Shown here one piece after another: positions 9,663-18,820 of a stretch of 64,000 bases of DNA. A model generated the notes under the pieces. That model worked only from the letters and a program-made list of their open reading frames with translations, did not search any database and was not told the DNA's origin. Source of the DNA: Bradyrhizobium genosp. L (GTDB lineage: Bacteria; Pseudomonadota; Alphaproteobacteria; Rhizobiales; Xanthobacteraceae); assembly GCF_015624485.1 (NCBI RefSeq), contig NZ_CP061378.1, positions 186,001 through 250,000 of the forward strand, written 5' to 3'. Numbering within the stretch: position 1 is the first letter of the stretch; every line of letters starts with the position of its first letter. The position numbers and the translations under genes are program-made.

Positions 9663-10148
9663 ATGGCCGGCCCCTATCATTTCCGTCCGATGACCAGCGA
9701 CGACCTGCCGCAGATCCAGCGCTGGCTGGCGCTGCCGCATGTCCGGGAGTGGTGGGGCGACCCGGCCGAGCAATATGCGCTGGTCAGCGGCGATCTCGAG
9801 GAGCCGGCGATGGACCAGTTCATCGTCGCGACCGCAACCGGCGAGTTCGGCTACATCCAATGTTACGACCTGACGACGTGGAATTCCGGCTTCGGCGTCC
9901 AGCCCGAGGGCACGCGCGGCATCGATCTGTTCATCGGCGAGCCCGGCATGATCGAGCATGGTCACGGCGCCGCGCTGATCCGCGCCTTCGTCGACGCGCG
10001 GCTGGCGCAGGGCGCCCCACGAATTGTCTCCGACCCCGACCCGACCAACGCACGCGCGGTGCGCGCCTATGAGAAAGCGGGTTTCCAGAGGGCAGGCATC
10101 GTCGACACGCCTGACGGGCCGGCGTTGCTGATGGTCCGCGACGCATGA
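9663..10148 (+). CDS. GNAT-family N-acetyltransferase, AAC(6')-like
   Basis: A 161-residue protein starting only two bases after the hslV stop. It has the acetyl-CoA fold of the Acetyltransf_8/AAC(6')-type group: PMTSDDLPQIQRWLALPHVREWW near the start, a GTRGIDLFIGEPGM strand, the GHGAALIRAFVD pantetheine loop, and ARAVRAYEKAGF near the C-terminus. Aminoglycoside, small-molecule or peptide amines are all possible acceptors. Its position between hslV and hslU suggests co-expression with the protease, but no functional tie is proven. Confidence 0.9.
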   Translation: MAGPYHFRPMTSDDLPQIQRWLALPHVREWWGDPAEQYALVSGDLEEPAMDQFIVATATGEFGYIQCYDLTTWNSGFGVQPEGTRGIDLFIGEPGMIEHGHGAALIRAFVDARLAQGAPRIVSDPDPTNARAVRAYEKAGFQRAGIVDTPDGPALLMVRDA

Positions 10149-10211
10149 CACCAACGTCGCAGGCGCGAAACCGCGCTTGCCGAGATAGTTCTTTCAACCT
10201 AGCTAGAGCCA

Positions 10212-11516
10212 ATGACCGACTTCTCCCCCCGTGAAATAGTTTCCGAACTCGACCGCTTCATCGTCGGCCAGGGCGACGCCAAGCGGGCCGTCTCTATCGC
10301 CTTGCGCAACCGCTGGCGGCGGCTGCAGCTGTCCGGTTCCCTGCGCGAGGAGGTTCTGCCCAAGAACATCCTGATGATCGGGCCGACCGGCGTCGGCAAG
10401 ACCGAGATCGCGCGCCGGCTGGCCAAGCTTGCGGCTGCGCCGTTCCTCAAGGTCGAGGCCACCAAATTCACCGAGGTCGGCTATGTCGGCCGCGACGTCG
10501 AGCAGATCATCCGCGATCTCGTCGAGGTCGCGATCGCCCAGGTGCGCGAGCGCAAGCGCAAGGACGTCCAGGCCCGCGCCCAGCTTGCCGCCGAGGAGCG
10601 CGTGCTGGATGCGCTGGTCGGTCCCGGATCGAGCCCGGCGACGCGGGAGTCGTTTCGCAAGAAGCTGCGCGCCGGCGAGCTCAACGACAAGGAAATCGAG
10701 ATCGAGACGCAATCGTCCGGGAGCGGCATGCCGATGTTCGAGATCCCCGGCATGCCCGGCGCCCAGATGGGCGCGATCTCGCTCGGCGACATCTTCGGCA
10801 AGATGGGCGGGCGCAGCAAGACCCGCCGCCTCACCGTCGAAGGCTCGCACGAGATCCTGGTCAACGAGGAATCCGACAAGCTGCTCGACACCGATCAATT
10901 GGTGCTGGAGGCGATCAGCGCGGTCGAGAACAACGGCATCGTGTTCCTTGACGAGATCGACAAGATCTGCGTGCGCGAGAACCGCCATGGTGGCGACGTC
11001 TCGCGCGAGGGCGTGCAGCGCGACCTGCTGCCGTTGATCGAGGGCACCACGGTCTCGACCAAGCATGGCGCGGTCAAGACCGACCACATCCTGTTCATTG
11101 CCTCCGGCGCGTTCCACATCGCAAAACCGTCGGACCTTTTGCCGGAATTGCAGGGCCGCCTGCCGATCCGCGTCGAGCTGCAGGCGCTGACCCGCGACGA
11201 CATGCGCAGGATTTTGACCGAGCCCGAGGCGTCGCTGATCAAGCAATATGTCGCGCTGCTGAAGACCGAGGGCGTGACGCTCGATATCACCGACGGCGCG
11301 ATCGATGCGCTCGCCGACATCGCGGTCGCCGTCAATTCGACGGTCGAGAACATCGGCGCAAGGCGGTTGCAGACCGTGATGGAGCGGGTGCTGGACGAGA
11401 TCTCCTTCACTGCACCGGACCGCCACGGCGAGACCATCCAGGTCGACGCCGACTATGTGACGAAGCACGTCGGTGACCTCGCCAAGAACGCCGATCTGAG
11501 CCGGTTCATCCTGTAG
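10212..11516 (+). CDS. hslU: ATP-dependent protease ATPase subunit HslU (ClpY)
   Basis: A 434-residue AAA+ unfoldase that feeds substrates into HslV. The N-terminus [17 protein letters not shown] is classic. Walker A GPTGVGKT is at 57-64, the intermediate I domain at about 110-230, and Walker B IVFLDEID at 243-250. The C-terminus ADLSRFIL carries the conserved tail that inserts into HslV. It is 63 bases after the GNAT gene and converges with smr, leaving only nine bases between stops. Confidence 0.98.
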   Translation: MTDFSPREIVSELDRFIVGQGDAKRAVSIALRNRWRRLQLSGSLREEVLPKNILMIGPTGVGKTEIARRLAKLAAAPFLKVEATKFTEVGYVGRDVEQIIRDLVEVAIAQVRERKRKDVQARAQLAAEERVLDALVGPGSSPATRESFRKKLRAGELNDKEIEIETQSSGSGMPMFEIPGMPGAQMGAISLGDIFGKMGGRSKTRRLTVEGSHEILVNEESDKLLDTDQLVLEAISAVENNGIVFLDEIDKICVRENRHGGDVSREGVQRDLLPLIEGTTVSTKHGAVKTDHILFIASGAFHIAKPSDLLPELQGRLPIRVELQALTRDDMRRILTEPEASLIKQYVALLKTEGVTLDITDGAIDALADIAVAVNSTVENIGARRLQTVMERVLDEISFTAPDRHGETIQVDADYVTKHVGDLAKNADLSRFIL

Positions 11517-11525
11517 GGGTTGCGG

Positions 11526-12119
11526 CTAACCTCGCGCACGTCGGACGCGCACATACAGCGCGCCGCCGCCGCCATGGCCGATACTTGCCTCCTCGAAGCC
11601 GACCACCAGCGCGCGGAATTCCGGCAGGCTGAGCCATTCCGGCACCTGACGGCGCAACACGCCGCGCTCGGCGGACTCGCCGCCAACCTTGCCCTTGCCG
11701 GTGATGACGAGCACGAAGGTGAGCCCGTCATGATGCGCGCGTTGTAGGAAGCCGAACAGCACCCGGTGCGCACGCGTCTGCGTCATGCCATGGAGATCGA
11801 GCCGCGCATCGATGTCCTGCCTGCCGCGCGACAGCTTTGCGCGCTCGCGGCGGCCGATCGGTGCCAGCGGCGGCAGCTGCGGGCGTGGGGTCGGCACGAC
11901 CTTGACCGGCGCCGCCGGCTTGACTGGAACGGGTTTTGCCAAGGCGTGATGCGGCACAGGCTCGGGCGGAGCCGCATGGGCTTTCGCGGGTGAAGATCGC
12001 TTGCGCAGTGGCTTGACCTGTTTCGCCACGCTCTCCCAGAGCGCGCGCTCCTCTTCACTCAGCGTGCGCTTGCGCCGCGATGGAGCGGAGAGATCGGGAA
12101 TCGGCGCTGGACGTTTCAT
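11526..12119 (-). CDS. Smr/MutS2-domain protein
   Basis: A 197-residue protein with a basic, proline- and alanine-rich N-terminal half (about 1-100) and a C-terminal Smr domain. The signature LDLHGMTQ is at 107-114, FVLVITGKG at 135-143, and HGGGGALYV at 182-190. Smr domains are linked to nicking of DNA or RNA. The ATG overlaps the mltA stop as ATGA, so translation is probably coupled. The tim44-mltA-smr order is conserved near secB in Rhizobiales. Confidence 0.92.
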   Translation of the reverse strand: MKRPAPIPDLSAPSRRKRTLSEEERALWESVAKQVKPLRKRSSPAKAHAAPPEPVPHHALAKPVPVKPAAPVKVVPTPRPQLPPLAPIGRRERAKLSRGRQDIDARLDLHGMTQTRAHRVLFGFLQRAHHDGLTFVLVITGKGKVGGESAERGVLRRQVPEWLSLPEFRALVVGFEEASIGHGGGGALYVRVRRARG

Positions 12120-13762
12120 CTGTAACGGTGATGTCGCGCGCGTCGCGTGCGCCGCTTCTCCGGTTGCTGCGGAATGTCGGGACGCGCGGCCGGCAGCGGC
12201 ACCGGTTCTGCCACAGGCGCAGCCTGCGCGACAGGGGTCGGCGCCGCGGGAGCGGCAACTGCGGGAGCATCCTTCGTCGCCGGATCCCTTGGCGCCGAAC
12301 CCTTGGTCTCAGCATTCTTGGCGACGTTCTTGGCGACATCTTTGGTCCCGCTCTTGGCGACTGTCGCCGCAGGCGCCTCTGGAGGCTTCGCCGCCGTCTT
12401 GTCCGGTTGCGGATCGGTCTGCGGAAACAGCTTCGCGATCTTCGCCGACGGCCGTTCGTCCGGGATCGGCAGCTTGTGACCGCGCGCGACGGGATCGATC
12501 CCCTTGGGCACCAGCATGACGAACTGCGCATTGTGCCGCAGCCGGCCCGACACCTTTCCGGCATCCGCGCCGGCGCCGAAATAGAGATCGGCGCGCGCAG
12601 GACCCACGATGGCGGAGCCCGTGTCCTGCGCGATCATCAGCCGGTGGAACGGCGTCTTCGATTGTTCGGATTCGATCGGCAGCTCGCCCGCGATGAAGAA
12701 CGGCGTGCCGTAGACATGCAGCGCCTTGTCGACCGCGATCGAGCGGCCCGGCGTCAGCGGCACGCCCTGCGCGCCGACCGCCTCGTCCTTGTCGGACAGC
12801 GACACCTCGCGGAAGAAGACATAGGCGCGGTTCTGCCGCCGCAGCTCCTTGGCGCCATCAGGGTTCTGGTCCATCCATTCCCTGATCTTCTGCATCGACA
12901 TCTGATCTTTCGGGATGATGCCGCGATCGATCAGGATGCGGCCGACCGGCGTGTAGGGATAGCCATTATGCGCATCATAGTTGATCCGCACCGTGCCGCC
13001 GTCGGTCAGCTTGATCCGCGCCGAACCCTGGATCTGCGCGAACAAGAGATCGGTCTGGCTCTTCAGCCAGCAGATTTCGAGCCCACGGCCGGCGATCGCG
13101 CCATCCTCGATCTGGGCCCGGTCGTAATAGGGCACGAGCTTGCGGCGGCCGATCTTGCGATAGACCGGACCGCTGTTGGGCAGACCGACGGAGGCTTGCG
13201 TCTTGCCGCGCACGAACAGATTGGATGGGCGGCGATAGACCGGGACGTTGTAGACATCGGTCTGCGTCCGCGACCCATCGAGCACCGGCTCGTAATAGCC
13301 GGTGACGAAACCGGCATCCTCGCCGAGCCGCGAAATCTTCAGCGGCACGAAATTCTGCTCGAAAAAGTCCTTTGCCTTCGCGCTGTCGGCGAGTTCGTGC
13401 TCTCTGGCAGCCCGGCAGGGATCGCGCAGCGAGCTGCCGAGCGCCTTGGCTTCCGCCGGCAGGCCGTGCTCGGCCGCGATCGGCTTGCAGCTCGTGCGGA
13501 AGGCCTTGTAGGCCGCGAGGTGGTCGTCGTCGCTCCAGCCGGCGACAGTGGCCCAGCTTAGCGGCTCGTACTGGCTGCCGCTGACCTGCAACGGCAAATC
13601 CAGCTTGGGATAGGGGGTCTGGCGCGCATGCTCATGCACCGGCGCGTGGCGGCTTCGGTAGCGCGCGGCGATCGCCGCCGTGGAGCAAACAACCGCCAGC
13701 GCGCAACACGCTACCGCGAGGCGTCCATAGCTGAGGTGCTTAGTGAGCGCTTCCAGTGCCAA
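12116..13762 (-). CDS. mltA: Membrane-bound lytic murein transglycosylase A
   Basis: MltA cleaves peptidoglycan glycan strands to 1,6-anhydro ends in the periplasm. The MltA domain shows DAGFVTGYYEPVLDGS, VPYYDRAQIEDG and the catalytic-Asp region MIAQDTGSAIVGPARADLYFG-like, followed by a 3D domain. A hydrophobic signal anchor lies just inside the N-terminus (RLAVACCALAVVCS). The C-terminal about 120 residues are Ala/Pro/Lys-rich and end basic. No ATG start fits: I use TTG 13762, which overlaps the tim44 stop region, but the frame stays open to 13831 and the true start is uncertain. Confidence 0.9.
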   Translation of the reverse strand: MALEALTKHLSYGRLAVACCALAVVCSTAAIAARYRSRHAPVHEHARQTPYPKLDLPLQVSGSQYEPLSWATVAGWSDDDHLAAYKAFRTSCKPIAAEHGLPAEAKALGSSLRDPCRAAREHELADSAKAKDFFEQNFVPLKISRLGEDAGFVTGYYEPVLDGSRTQTDVYNVPVYRRPSNLFVRGKTQASVGLPNSGPVYRKIGRRKLVPYYDRAQIEDGAIAGRGLEICWLKSQTDLLFAQIQGSARIKLTDGGTVRINYDAHNGYPYTPVGRILIDRGIIPKDQMSMQKIREWMDQNPDGAKELRRQNRAYVFFREVSLSDKDEAVGAQGVPLTPGRSIAVDKALHVYGTPFFIAGELPIESEQSKTPFHRLMIAQDTGSAIVGPARADLYFGAGADAGKVSGRLRHNAQFVMLVPKGIDPVARGHKLPIPDERPSAKIAKLFPQTDPQPDKTAAKPPEAPAATVAKSGTKDVAKNVAKNAETKGSAPRDPATKDAPAVAAPAAPTPVAQAAPVAEPVPLPAARPDIPQQPEKRRTRRARHHRYR

Positions 13763-14444
13763 CCAGCTTCCAGTTCGGATCGCGGGAGCTCGAGTCGCGG
13801 GCAAAGGTCCAGACGTCAGTGATGTCGGCAACCTTGTCCGGGCTGCCGTCGACGATCGTTCCCGTCTTGTCGCGCGTGACCGAGATCATCTGCGAGACGA
13901 AGCGGACGGTGAGCTGCGCCACGCGGTCGCGGGTCTCCGCGCTGACGATCTCGGCCTTGTCGATCGACACGAACCGGGTCTCGGTCTTCTGCTCGTGCTT
14001 CTCGCGATCCTTGATTGCGGACTCGAAGCTTTCATACACCTCGGTCGACAACAAATCCCTAAGCGCGCGACGATCGCCGTTGGCGAAGGCCAGCACGATC
14101 ATCTCGTAGGCCGAGCGGGCGCCGGACAGGAAATGCCGTGGGTCGAACGCGGAATCCTGGGCGGCGATCGCGTCGAGACCCTGCGCCAGGGCGGTGCCGG
14201 GCTCGGCGACGCCTTTCCAGCGCTCGGACGGTTCGACCGGCTCGGCGGGAGCGGCCGAGGCCGGCTGATCGATCACCGATCCCGGCATCGGGACGACGTT
14301 ATTGTCCTGGCCGCGCTGCACGACGTTGGGCGCCGCGCGATCATAGGGCGGCCGCTCGCTTCCCGTGCGCTGTCCGAGCACGCTGCGCAGGCGCAGGAAG
14401 ATGAACACGGCCAGCGCCAGGAAGATGATGGTGTAGATATCCAC
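13740..14444 (-). CDS. Tim44/TimA-family domain protein
   Basis: A 234-residue protein from GTG 14444. An N-terminal membrane anchor (MDIYTIIFLALAVFIFLRL) is followed by a low-complexity linker and a Tim44-like domain from about residue 95 (DPRHFLSGARSAYEMIVLAFA, RALRDLLSTEVYESF) to the end (DVWTFARDSSSRDPNWKLVG). The mitochondrial relative tethers import machinery; bacterial members (TimA) are inner-membrane proteins of poorly defined role. It heads the tim44-mltA-smr operon and is divergent from secB. Confidence 0.92.
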   Translation of the reverse strand: MDIYTIIFLALAVFIFLRLRSVLGQRTGSERPPYDRAAPNVVQRGQDNNVVPMPGSVIDQPASAAPAEPVEPSERWKGVAEPGTALAQGLDAIAAQDSAFDPRHFLSGARSAYEMIVLAFANGDRRALRDLLSTEVYESFESAIKDREKHEQKTETRFVSIDKAEIVSAETRDRVAQLTVRFVSQMISVTRDKTGTIVDGSPDKVADITDVWTFARDSSSRDPNWKLVGTGSAH

Positions 14445-14886
14445 GTCGAATTCGCTTTCTGGTCTCTGCCGGCAACGGGCCGGTCATCCAAGTGTTCCGG
14501 GGTCAAGTATTCCCGGTCAAGCGTTCCCGGTGAGGAACGGCAGAGATTACATCACCGATTGAGTCCGCAGCATGTAGGCATGAAACTATGCCCGGCCAAT
14601 GGCGCTTTTTGGCACGGGCAAGTGTAGCGCGTTTTGACCGTGGGGGGAAACCCGTTCCTGCCTGGAAATCGCGCATATTCAATAATTTAGGAAGTCATTA
14701 AGGGGTTGGCGCGGCCGCCTTTGCGCCCCTCCGCGCGCGAATCCGGCGAACTCTGCCGCTTCCTTTGGCGCGTCGTCCTTGTCGACTGCGCTCGCCCTAT
14801 GATAGCCACTCGCCCGGCATTCCCGACACCTTTGACGCGTGCCGTCGGACATCCCGTCCATCGAGCGTCGCTTCAGGAGACATTTC
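14445..14886. other. Divergent intergenic region between tim44 and secB
   Basis: This 442-base stretch separates the divergent tim44 and secB genes. It holds a short tandem repeat at 14487-14528, an AT-rich patch near 14670-14700 (ATTCAATAATTTAGG), and a TATGAT hexamer at 14798-14803 that could be a -10 element for secB, though no good -35 was found. No coding frame in it resembles a known protein. The fxsA gene often found near secB in related genomes is not here. Confidence 0.5.
14487..14528. repeat. Three imperfect 14-bp tandem repeats
   Basis: GGTCAAGTATTCCC (14501-14514) is followed directly by GGTCAAGCGTTCCC (14515-14528), with 12 of 14 bases identical. A more divergent copy (TCCAAGTGTTCCGG) precedes them at 14487-14500. 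They lie 43 to 84 bases upstream of the tim44 start, where repeated binding sites for a regulator could sit. Confidence 0.6.
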
Positions 14887-15375
14887 ATGACCAACGGCAA
14901 CGGCGCGCCTGTCGAGCAGGCCCCTCCCCAGCTCAACGTGCTGGCGCAGTACACCAAGGATTTGTCGTTCGAGAACCCGAACGCGCCGTCCTCTCTCGGC
15001 CCGCAGCAGCAACAGCCGGCGATCAACATCCAGATCAACGTTGCCGCCAACAACCTCGCCGAAAACGAGTTCGAGGTGATCCTGTCGATCGAGGGCAAGG
15101 CCGAGACCGCCGGCAAGGTGATGTTCAGCTTCGACCTCGCCTATGCCGGCGTGTTCCGGGTCGTCAATGTGCCGAAGGAAAACCTGCACCCGCTGATCAT
15201 GATCGAGTGCCCGCGGCTGCTGTTCCCGTTCGCCCGCGAGATCGTCGCGACCTCGGTCCGCGACGGCGGCTTCCCGCCCTTGATGCTGGATCCGGTCGAT
15301 TTCGTCAGCCTCTACCGCCAGAACATGGAACGGCAAGCCGCTGCCCAGGCCGTGTCCGGCGCCAAGCCGAGCTGA
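14887..15375 (+). CDS. secB: Protein-export chaperone SecB
   Basis: A 162-residue SecB from ATG 14887, preceded by AGGAGA. It keeps preproteins unfolded and delivers them to SecA. Typical blocks are [19 protein letters not shown] near the N-terminus, [11 protein letters not shown], and the [25 protein letters not shown] stretch, which I cite in pieces ([14 protein letters not shown], then [13 protein letters not shown]). The Gln-rich insert near residue 40 ([12 protein letters not shown]) is common in alphaproteobacteria. It is convergent with dnaQ, with a repeat between. Confidence 0.98.
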   Translation: MTNGNGAPVEQAPPQLNVLAQYTKDLSFENPNAPSSLGPQQQQPAINIQINVAANNLAENEFEVILSIEGKAETAGKVMFSFDLAYAGVFRVVNVPKENLHPLIMIECPRLLFPFAREIVATSVRDGGFPPLMLDPVDFVSLYRQNMERQAAAQAVSGAKPS

Positions 15376-15436
15376 TCTCGGGGCGCAGGGAAGGTTCAAC
15401 CCGTTACCCTAGCTAAGGCCAGTTGCCGACCAGCTC

Positions 15437-15543
15437 GGTGTCGTCGCCCGCGTATGCGGGCGATCCAGTATTCCAGAGACGTCGGCGATAAACGGAGGGG
15501 CCTCGGCGTACTGGGTCGCCCGGTCAAGCCGGGCGATGACACC
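15437..15543. repeat. Interspersed palindrome, family C copy 1
   Basis: GGTGTCGTCGCCCG (15437-15450) and CGGGCGATGACACC (15530-15543) are near-perfect inverted arms. Between them lie an inner GATCCAGTATTCCAGAG and a matching GCGTACTGGGTCGCCC. A second copy at 31644-31750 has the same arms and centre. It fills the convergent secB-dnaQ gap. Confidence 0.85.
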
Positions 15544-15555
15544 GGTAATGAGGAA

Positions 15556-16278
15556 TCAAACGGCCGGGGCTGCTGACGGCGCGGGCTGCGGCAAATAGTC
15601 GTTCCAGATCGGCTTGTCGCCGAGGGTGCCGACAAAGTCGCGGTGGGCTTCGCGATCGGCGTCGCTGATCCGCGCCAACAATGGGGTCGCACGCTGCCGC
15701 CGCGGTGTGTCGCCAAAGCTGCCGGCGCGCGCATCTGCCGCTTCCGACGCCAGGATCAGCTGCGACTGCCGCGCCCCGATCAGGTCGATATAGACCTCGG
15801 CCAGCAGCTCGGCGTCGAGCAGCGCGCCGTGCTTGGTGCGGCGGGAATTGTCGATCGCATAGCGCGAGCAGAGATCGTCGAGCCTGTTCGACACGCCGGG
15901 ATGCTTGCGCCGCGCCAGCAGCAGCGTGTCGACCAGCCGGTCCTTCGGGATCGCCCGCCGCTTGATGCGGTCGAGCTCGGCATTGATGAAGCTGATGTCG
16001 AAGGACGCGTTGTGGATCACCAGCGGCGTGTCGCCGATGAAAGCCAGAAACTCGTCCACGACCTCGGTGAACAGCGGCTTGCTGGCCAGGAACTCGGTCG
16101 ACAGCCCGTGCACGGCGAACGCTTCCGCCGGCATGTCGCGCTCGGGATTGATGTAGACGTGATAGGTCTGCCCCGTCGGCATGCGGTTATACATCTCGAC
16201 ACAGCCGATCTCGACCAGCCGGTCGCCGCGCAGCGGGTCGAGGCCAGTGGTTTCGGTATCGAGAACGATTTCGCGCAT
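15556..16278 (-). CDS. dnaQ: DNA polymerase III epsilon subunit (3'-5' exonuclease)
   Basis: A 240-residue proofreading exonuclease from ATG 16278. The longer open frame upstream is the antisense of coaE-side sequence and is not used. Exo I (LDTETTGLDP with Asp7 and Glu9), Exo II (HNASFDISF) and Exo III (HGALLDAELLAEVY) are intact. The C-terminal tail ending KPIWNDYLPQPAP should bind the polymerase. The order ppsR-maf-coaE-dnaQ near secB is the standard rhizobial origin neighbourhood. Confidence 0.97.
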   Translation of the reverse strand: MREIVLDTETTGLDPLRGDRLVEIGCVEMYNRMPTGQTYHVYINPERDMPAEAFAVHGLSTEFLASKPLFTEVVDEFLAFIGDTPLVIHNASFDISFINAELDRIKRRAIPKDRLVDTLLLARRKHPGVSNRLDDLCSRYAIDNSRRTKHGALLDAELLAEVYIDLIGARQSQLILASEAADARAGSFGDTPRRQRATPLLARISDADREAHRDFVGTLGDKPIWNDYLPQPAPSAAPAV

Positions 16279-16306
16279 GAGAGCAAGGGATCCGGAAGCG
16301 GGCGAA

Positions 16307-16906
16307 TCAGGCGCGCCGCTCCGGCATCTTAACAACCTCGGCCAGAATGTCGCGGATGCGCGCCCGCACCGGATCAAGTCCGTGCGAGGTATCCACGATG
16401 AAATCGGCGCGCTTGCGCTTTTCGGCGTCCGGCATCTGCTTGGCGATGATGGCGTCGAGCGTTGCGGCATCCATGGTGCCGCGCTCCAGCACGCGCTCGC
16501 GTTGCAGTTCCGGCGAAGTGGTCACGACGACAACCGCGTCGACACGCTTTTCACCACCGGTCTCGAACAGCAGAGGAATATCGAGCACGACAACGGGCGC
16601 GCCGGCTGTCTCCGCATCGGCAAAGAACTTTTGCCGCGACGCGCCCAGCATCGGGTGCACGATTCCCTCGAGCTGCTTCATCGCCGCGGCGTCGCCCACC
16701 ACGCGCGCCGAAAGTCTCGCCCGATCGACCTTGCCGTCCATGGTGGTCCCGGGAAACGCGGCCTCGATCGCCGGCGCTGCTTCGCCCTCGTAGAGCTGAT
16801 GCACGGCCGCATCGGCGTCATAGACCGGCACGCCAGCCTCCATGAACAATTTCGCGGTGGTGGATTTCCCCATCCCGATCGAGCCAGTCAGGCCAAGGAT
16901 CATCAT
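16307..16906 (-). CDS. coaE: Dephospho-CoA kinase
   Basis: A 199-residue kinase from the first of two adjacent ATGs (16906 and 16903). It makes the last step of coenzyme A synthesis. The P-loop GSIGMGKST is at about 8-16. Other marks are [13 protein letters not shown], the RARLSARVV lid region, and [12 protein letters not shown]. Only 13 bases separate its start from the maf stop. In Sinorhizobium and Agrobacterium aroE is, as I recall, between maf and coaE; it is absent here. Confidence 0.97.
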   Translation of the reverse strand: MMILGLTGSIGMGKSTTAKLFMEAGVPVYDADAAVHQLYEGEAAPAIEAAFPGTTMDGKVDRARLSARVVGDAAAMKQLEGIVHPMLGASRQKFFADAETAGAPVVVLDIPLLFETGGEKRVDAVVVVTTSPELQRERVLERGTMDAATLDAIIAKQMPDAEKRKRADFIVDTSHGLDPVRARIRDILAEVVKMPERRA

Positions 16907-16919
16907 CGGATCGGTTCTC

Positions 16920-17528
16920 TCATACGGCGAGCAGTGCCTCGCGGCGCAGGAATGCGAGCAGCGACAATAGCGGCAGGCCGAGGATGGTGAAATGGTCACC
17001 CTCGATACGCTCGAACAGGTGCACGCCAAGCCCCTCGAGCTGATAGGCGCCGACGCTGGTCGTCACCGCATCGCCGGCCTGGCCGAGATAGGCCTCGATC
17101 TCGCTGCGACCGAGCGGCCGCATGGTCATGCGGGCAATGCTGACATCCGCGAACTGGATCTTGCCGTTGCGCGCGACCGAGACGGCTGAATGCAGCTCAT
17201 GCGTACGGCCCGCGAGCAGGCCGAGCTGCTCGGCCGCCTGCGCGCGGCCGGCTGGCTTGCTGAACATCTGCGGCCCCAGCGCCAGCGTCTGATCAGCACC
17301 GACGACGTACTGGCCGGGCTTCTGCCGCGAGACGGACAGCGCCTTCTCGCGCGCCAGCAGCGAAGCGATCTCGCCAGGTGAAGAAAGGCCGGAATCCCTC
17401 TGCACCGCGCGCTCGTCGATGTCAGCCGGCAGTGCCTCGAAATCGAGGCCGGCATTTTCCAGCAGCATCTTTCGCGCACGGCTTTGCGACGCCAGAATCA
17501 GCCGCTGTTGTCCGCGCCAGATGCTCAT
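16920..17528 (-). CDS. maf: Maf-family nucleotide pyrophosphatase
   Basis: A 202-residue Maf protein that hydrolyses nucleoside triphosphates, probably non-canonical or modified ones, to monophosphates. The opening [19 protein letters not shown] is the substrate loop. The catalytic Asp is in [11 protein letters not shown], and the [17 protein letters not shown] block and the [14 protein letters not shown]-terminus are typical. It sits 3 bases from ppsR and 13 bases from coaE on the same strand, so it is probably co-transcribed from the ppsR side. Confidence 0.93.
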   Translation of the reverse strand: MSIWRGQQRLILASQSRARKMLLENAGLDFEALPADIDERAVQRDSGLSSPGEIASLLAREKALSVSRQKPGQYVVGADQTLALGPQMFSKPAGRAQAAEQLGLLAGRTHELHSAVSVARNGKIQFADVSIARMTMRPLGRSEIEAYLGQAGDAVTTSVGAYQLEGLGVHLFERIEGDHFTILGLPLLSLLAFLRREALLAV

Positions 17529-17531
17529 ATT

Positions 17532-18374
17532 CTACAGGTCTTCCGACGGTCGCGCGCGCTGGCGGTCGTTATAGAGCTTCATCACCGCAGCCGCCGTCTC
17601 CTCGATCGAACGCCGTGTCACGTCCAGCAATGCCCAATTGAACTTGGCGCTCAGGCGTCGCGCAAAGGCGACCTCGTCGGCCACCGCCTGCTTGTCGATA
17701 TAGGTCTCGTTGTCGCGGTCACCCATGGTGAGCAAACGATTTTGCCGAACCTGGATCAGACGCTCCGGCGTCGCATGCAGACTGACCACCAAGGGCTTCT
17801 TCAAGGTCTCGAGCTGGTGCGGCAGCGGAATGCCCGGCACCAGCGGCACGTTCGCGGTGCGAATGCCGCGGTTGGCGAGATAGATCGAGGTCGGTGTCTT
17901 GGAGGTGCGGGACACGCCGACCAGGACGACATCGGCCTCCTCGAGGCCTTCGACGTGCTGGCCGTCGTCATGCATCATCGTGAAGTTCAACGCATCGATG
18001 CGCGCAAAATATTCCGCATTGAGCACGTGCTGCGCACCGACCCGCCCGGTGGTCGCGGCACCCAGATACGCCTCGAACAATTGCATCACCGGCCCGATGA
18101 TCGACAGGCTCGGAACGTTGATCTCGCGGCACTTCGCCTCGAGCCGGCCGACCAGATCCTTCTCCAGCAGCGTGAACAGCACGATGCCGGGCGATTCCTC
18201 GATCTCGTCGAGCACCCGATCGAGCTGTTTCTGGCTGCGCACCAGCGGGTACACATGCTCGACCGCAGTGACGTTGGCATATTGCGCGGCGACCGCGCGC
18301 GCCACGGTGATCAGCGTCTCGCCGGTCGAATCGGAGACCAGATGGAGATGAAAATAGTTGGAGGTGGTGGGCAC
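17532..18374 (-). CDS. ppsR: PEP synthase/PPDK regulatory protein (DUF299)
   Basis: A 280-residue bifunctional kinase/pyrophosphorylase that switches PEP synthase or pyruvate phosphate dikinase off and on by threonine phosphorylation. The family start [18 protein letters not shown], the P-loop-like [15 protein letters not shown], and [10 protein letters not shown] are all present. GTG 18374 is the start. It is the first gene of the minus-strand maf-coaE-dnaQ run. It lies beside the proposed replication origin, as its orthologue does in other Rhizobiales. Confidence 0.93.
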   Translation of the reverse strand: MPTTSNYFHLHLVSDSTGETLITVARAVAAQYANVTAVEHVYPLVRSQKQLDRVLDEIEESPGIVLFTLLEKDLVGRLEAKCREINVPSLSIIGPVMQLFEAYLGAATTGRVGAQHVLNAEYFARIDALNFTMMHDDGQHVEGLEEADVVLVGVSRTSKTPTSIYLANRGIRTANVPLVPGIPLPHQLETLKKPLVVSLHATPERLIQVRQNRLLTMGDRDNETYIDKQAVADEVAFARRLSAKFNWALLDVTRRSIEETAAAVMKLYNDRQRARPSEDL

Positions 18375-18820
18375 CAGAACCCCTGTCTATCCTGTGAATC
18401 CCTGTGGAGGTCGGGGGTGAGAATCCGGGGCCGCGGGCCAGTTCCGGGATAACCCATCCTTTTCTTCACAGCACCCCGTAACGGGACAAGTCGACGTCAT
18501 GAGAGGCGATGATAGTGAGTGGGTGTGGATTTGTCTCTTCATAAGCTGGCCACAGGCCAGCACAAGCAATTGAGTCAACCCAACGAATCCGGATACCCAG
18601 GCCGGGCGGCCAGAATGTTGAGGGATGTGAACAAGCTCTCAAGAGAGACTGGATCGCGTTGCATGAGTCAAATCCCCTGCCACTTAGACTCAAACCTAAG
18701 ATTCTAAAATTATTAGGTTTAGGAAAGCCGAGCTTGCGGATATGTATCGGTCCCTCGCTTGCAAGGCCTTGCTCGCAACGTTGAGCTCGCCCGATCCGTT
18801 CCCCCGAAAGGCAATCCGCG
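18375..18820. other. Candidate chromosomal replication origin (oriC)
   Basis: This 446-base gap separates divergent ppsR and hemJ. Directly visible are seven GANTC sites (starting at 18396, 18421, 18572, 18585, 18665, 18687 and 18700), against under two expected by chance at uniform composition. There are three DnaA-box-like sequences: TTCTTCACA at 18462, TGTGGATTT at 18524 and TGTGAACAA at 18626. An AT-rich patch at 18692-18720 is flanked by inverted AAACCTAA and TTAGGTTT. GANTC is the CcrM methylation target, and alphaproteobacterial origins lie near ppsR/hemE and close to parS. The origin call is an inference; none of the boxes is perfect. Confidence 0.55.
18692..18720. repeat. AT-rich 8-bp inverted repeat in the oriC candidate
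   Basis: AAACCTAA (18692-18699) and TTAGGTTT (18713-18720) are perfect inverted copies separated by 13 A/T-dominated bases. It is the most AT-rich spot in the gap and could be the unwinding element, or a small hairpin upstream of hemJ. Confidence 0.6.

Noticed and set aside
14610..14625. TGGCACG in the tim44-secB gap as a sigma-54 promoter
   Set aside because: The -24 half matches, but at the right spacing the -12 half reads AGTG rather than TTGC.
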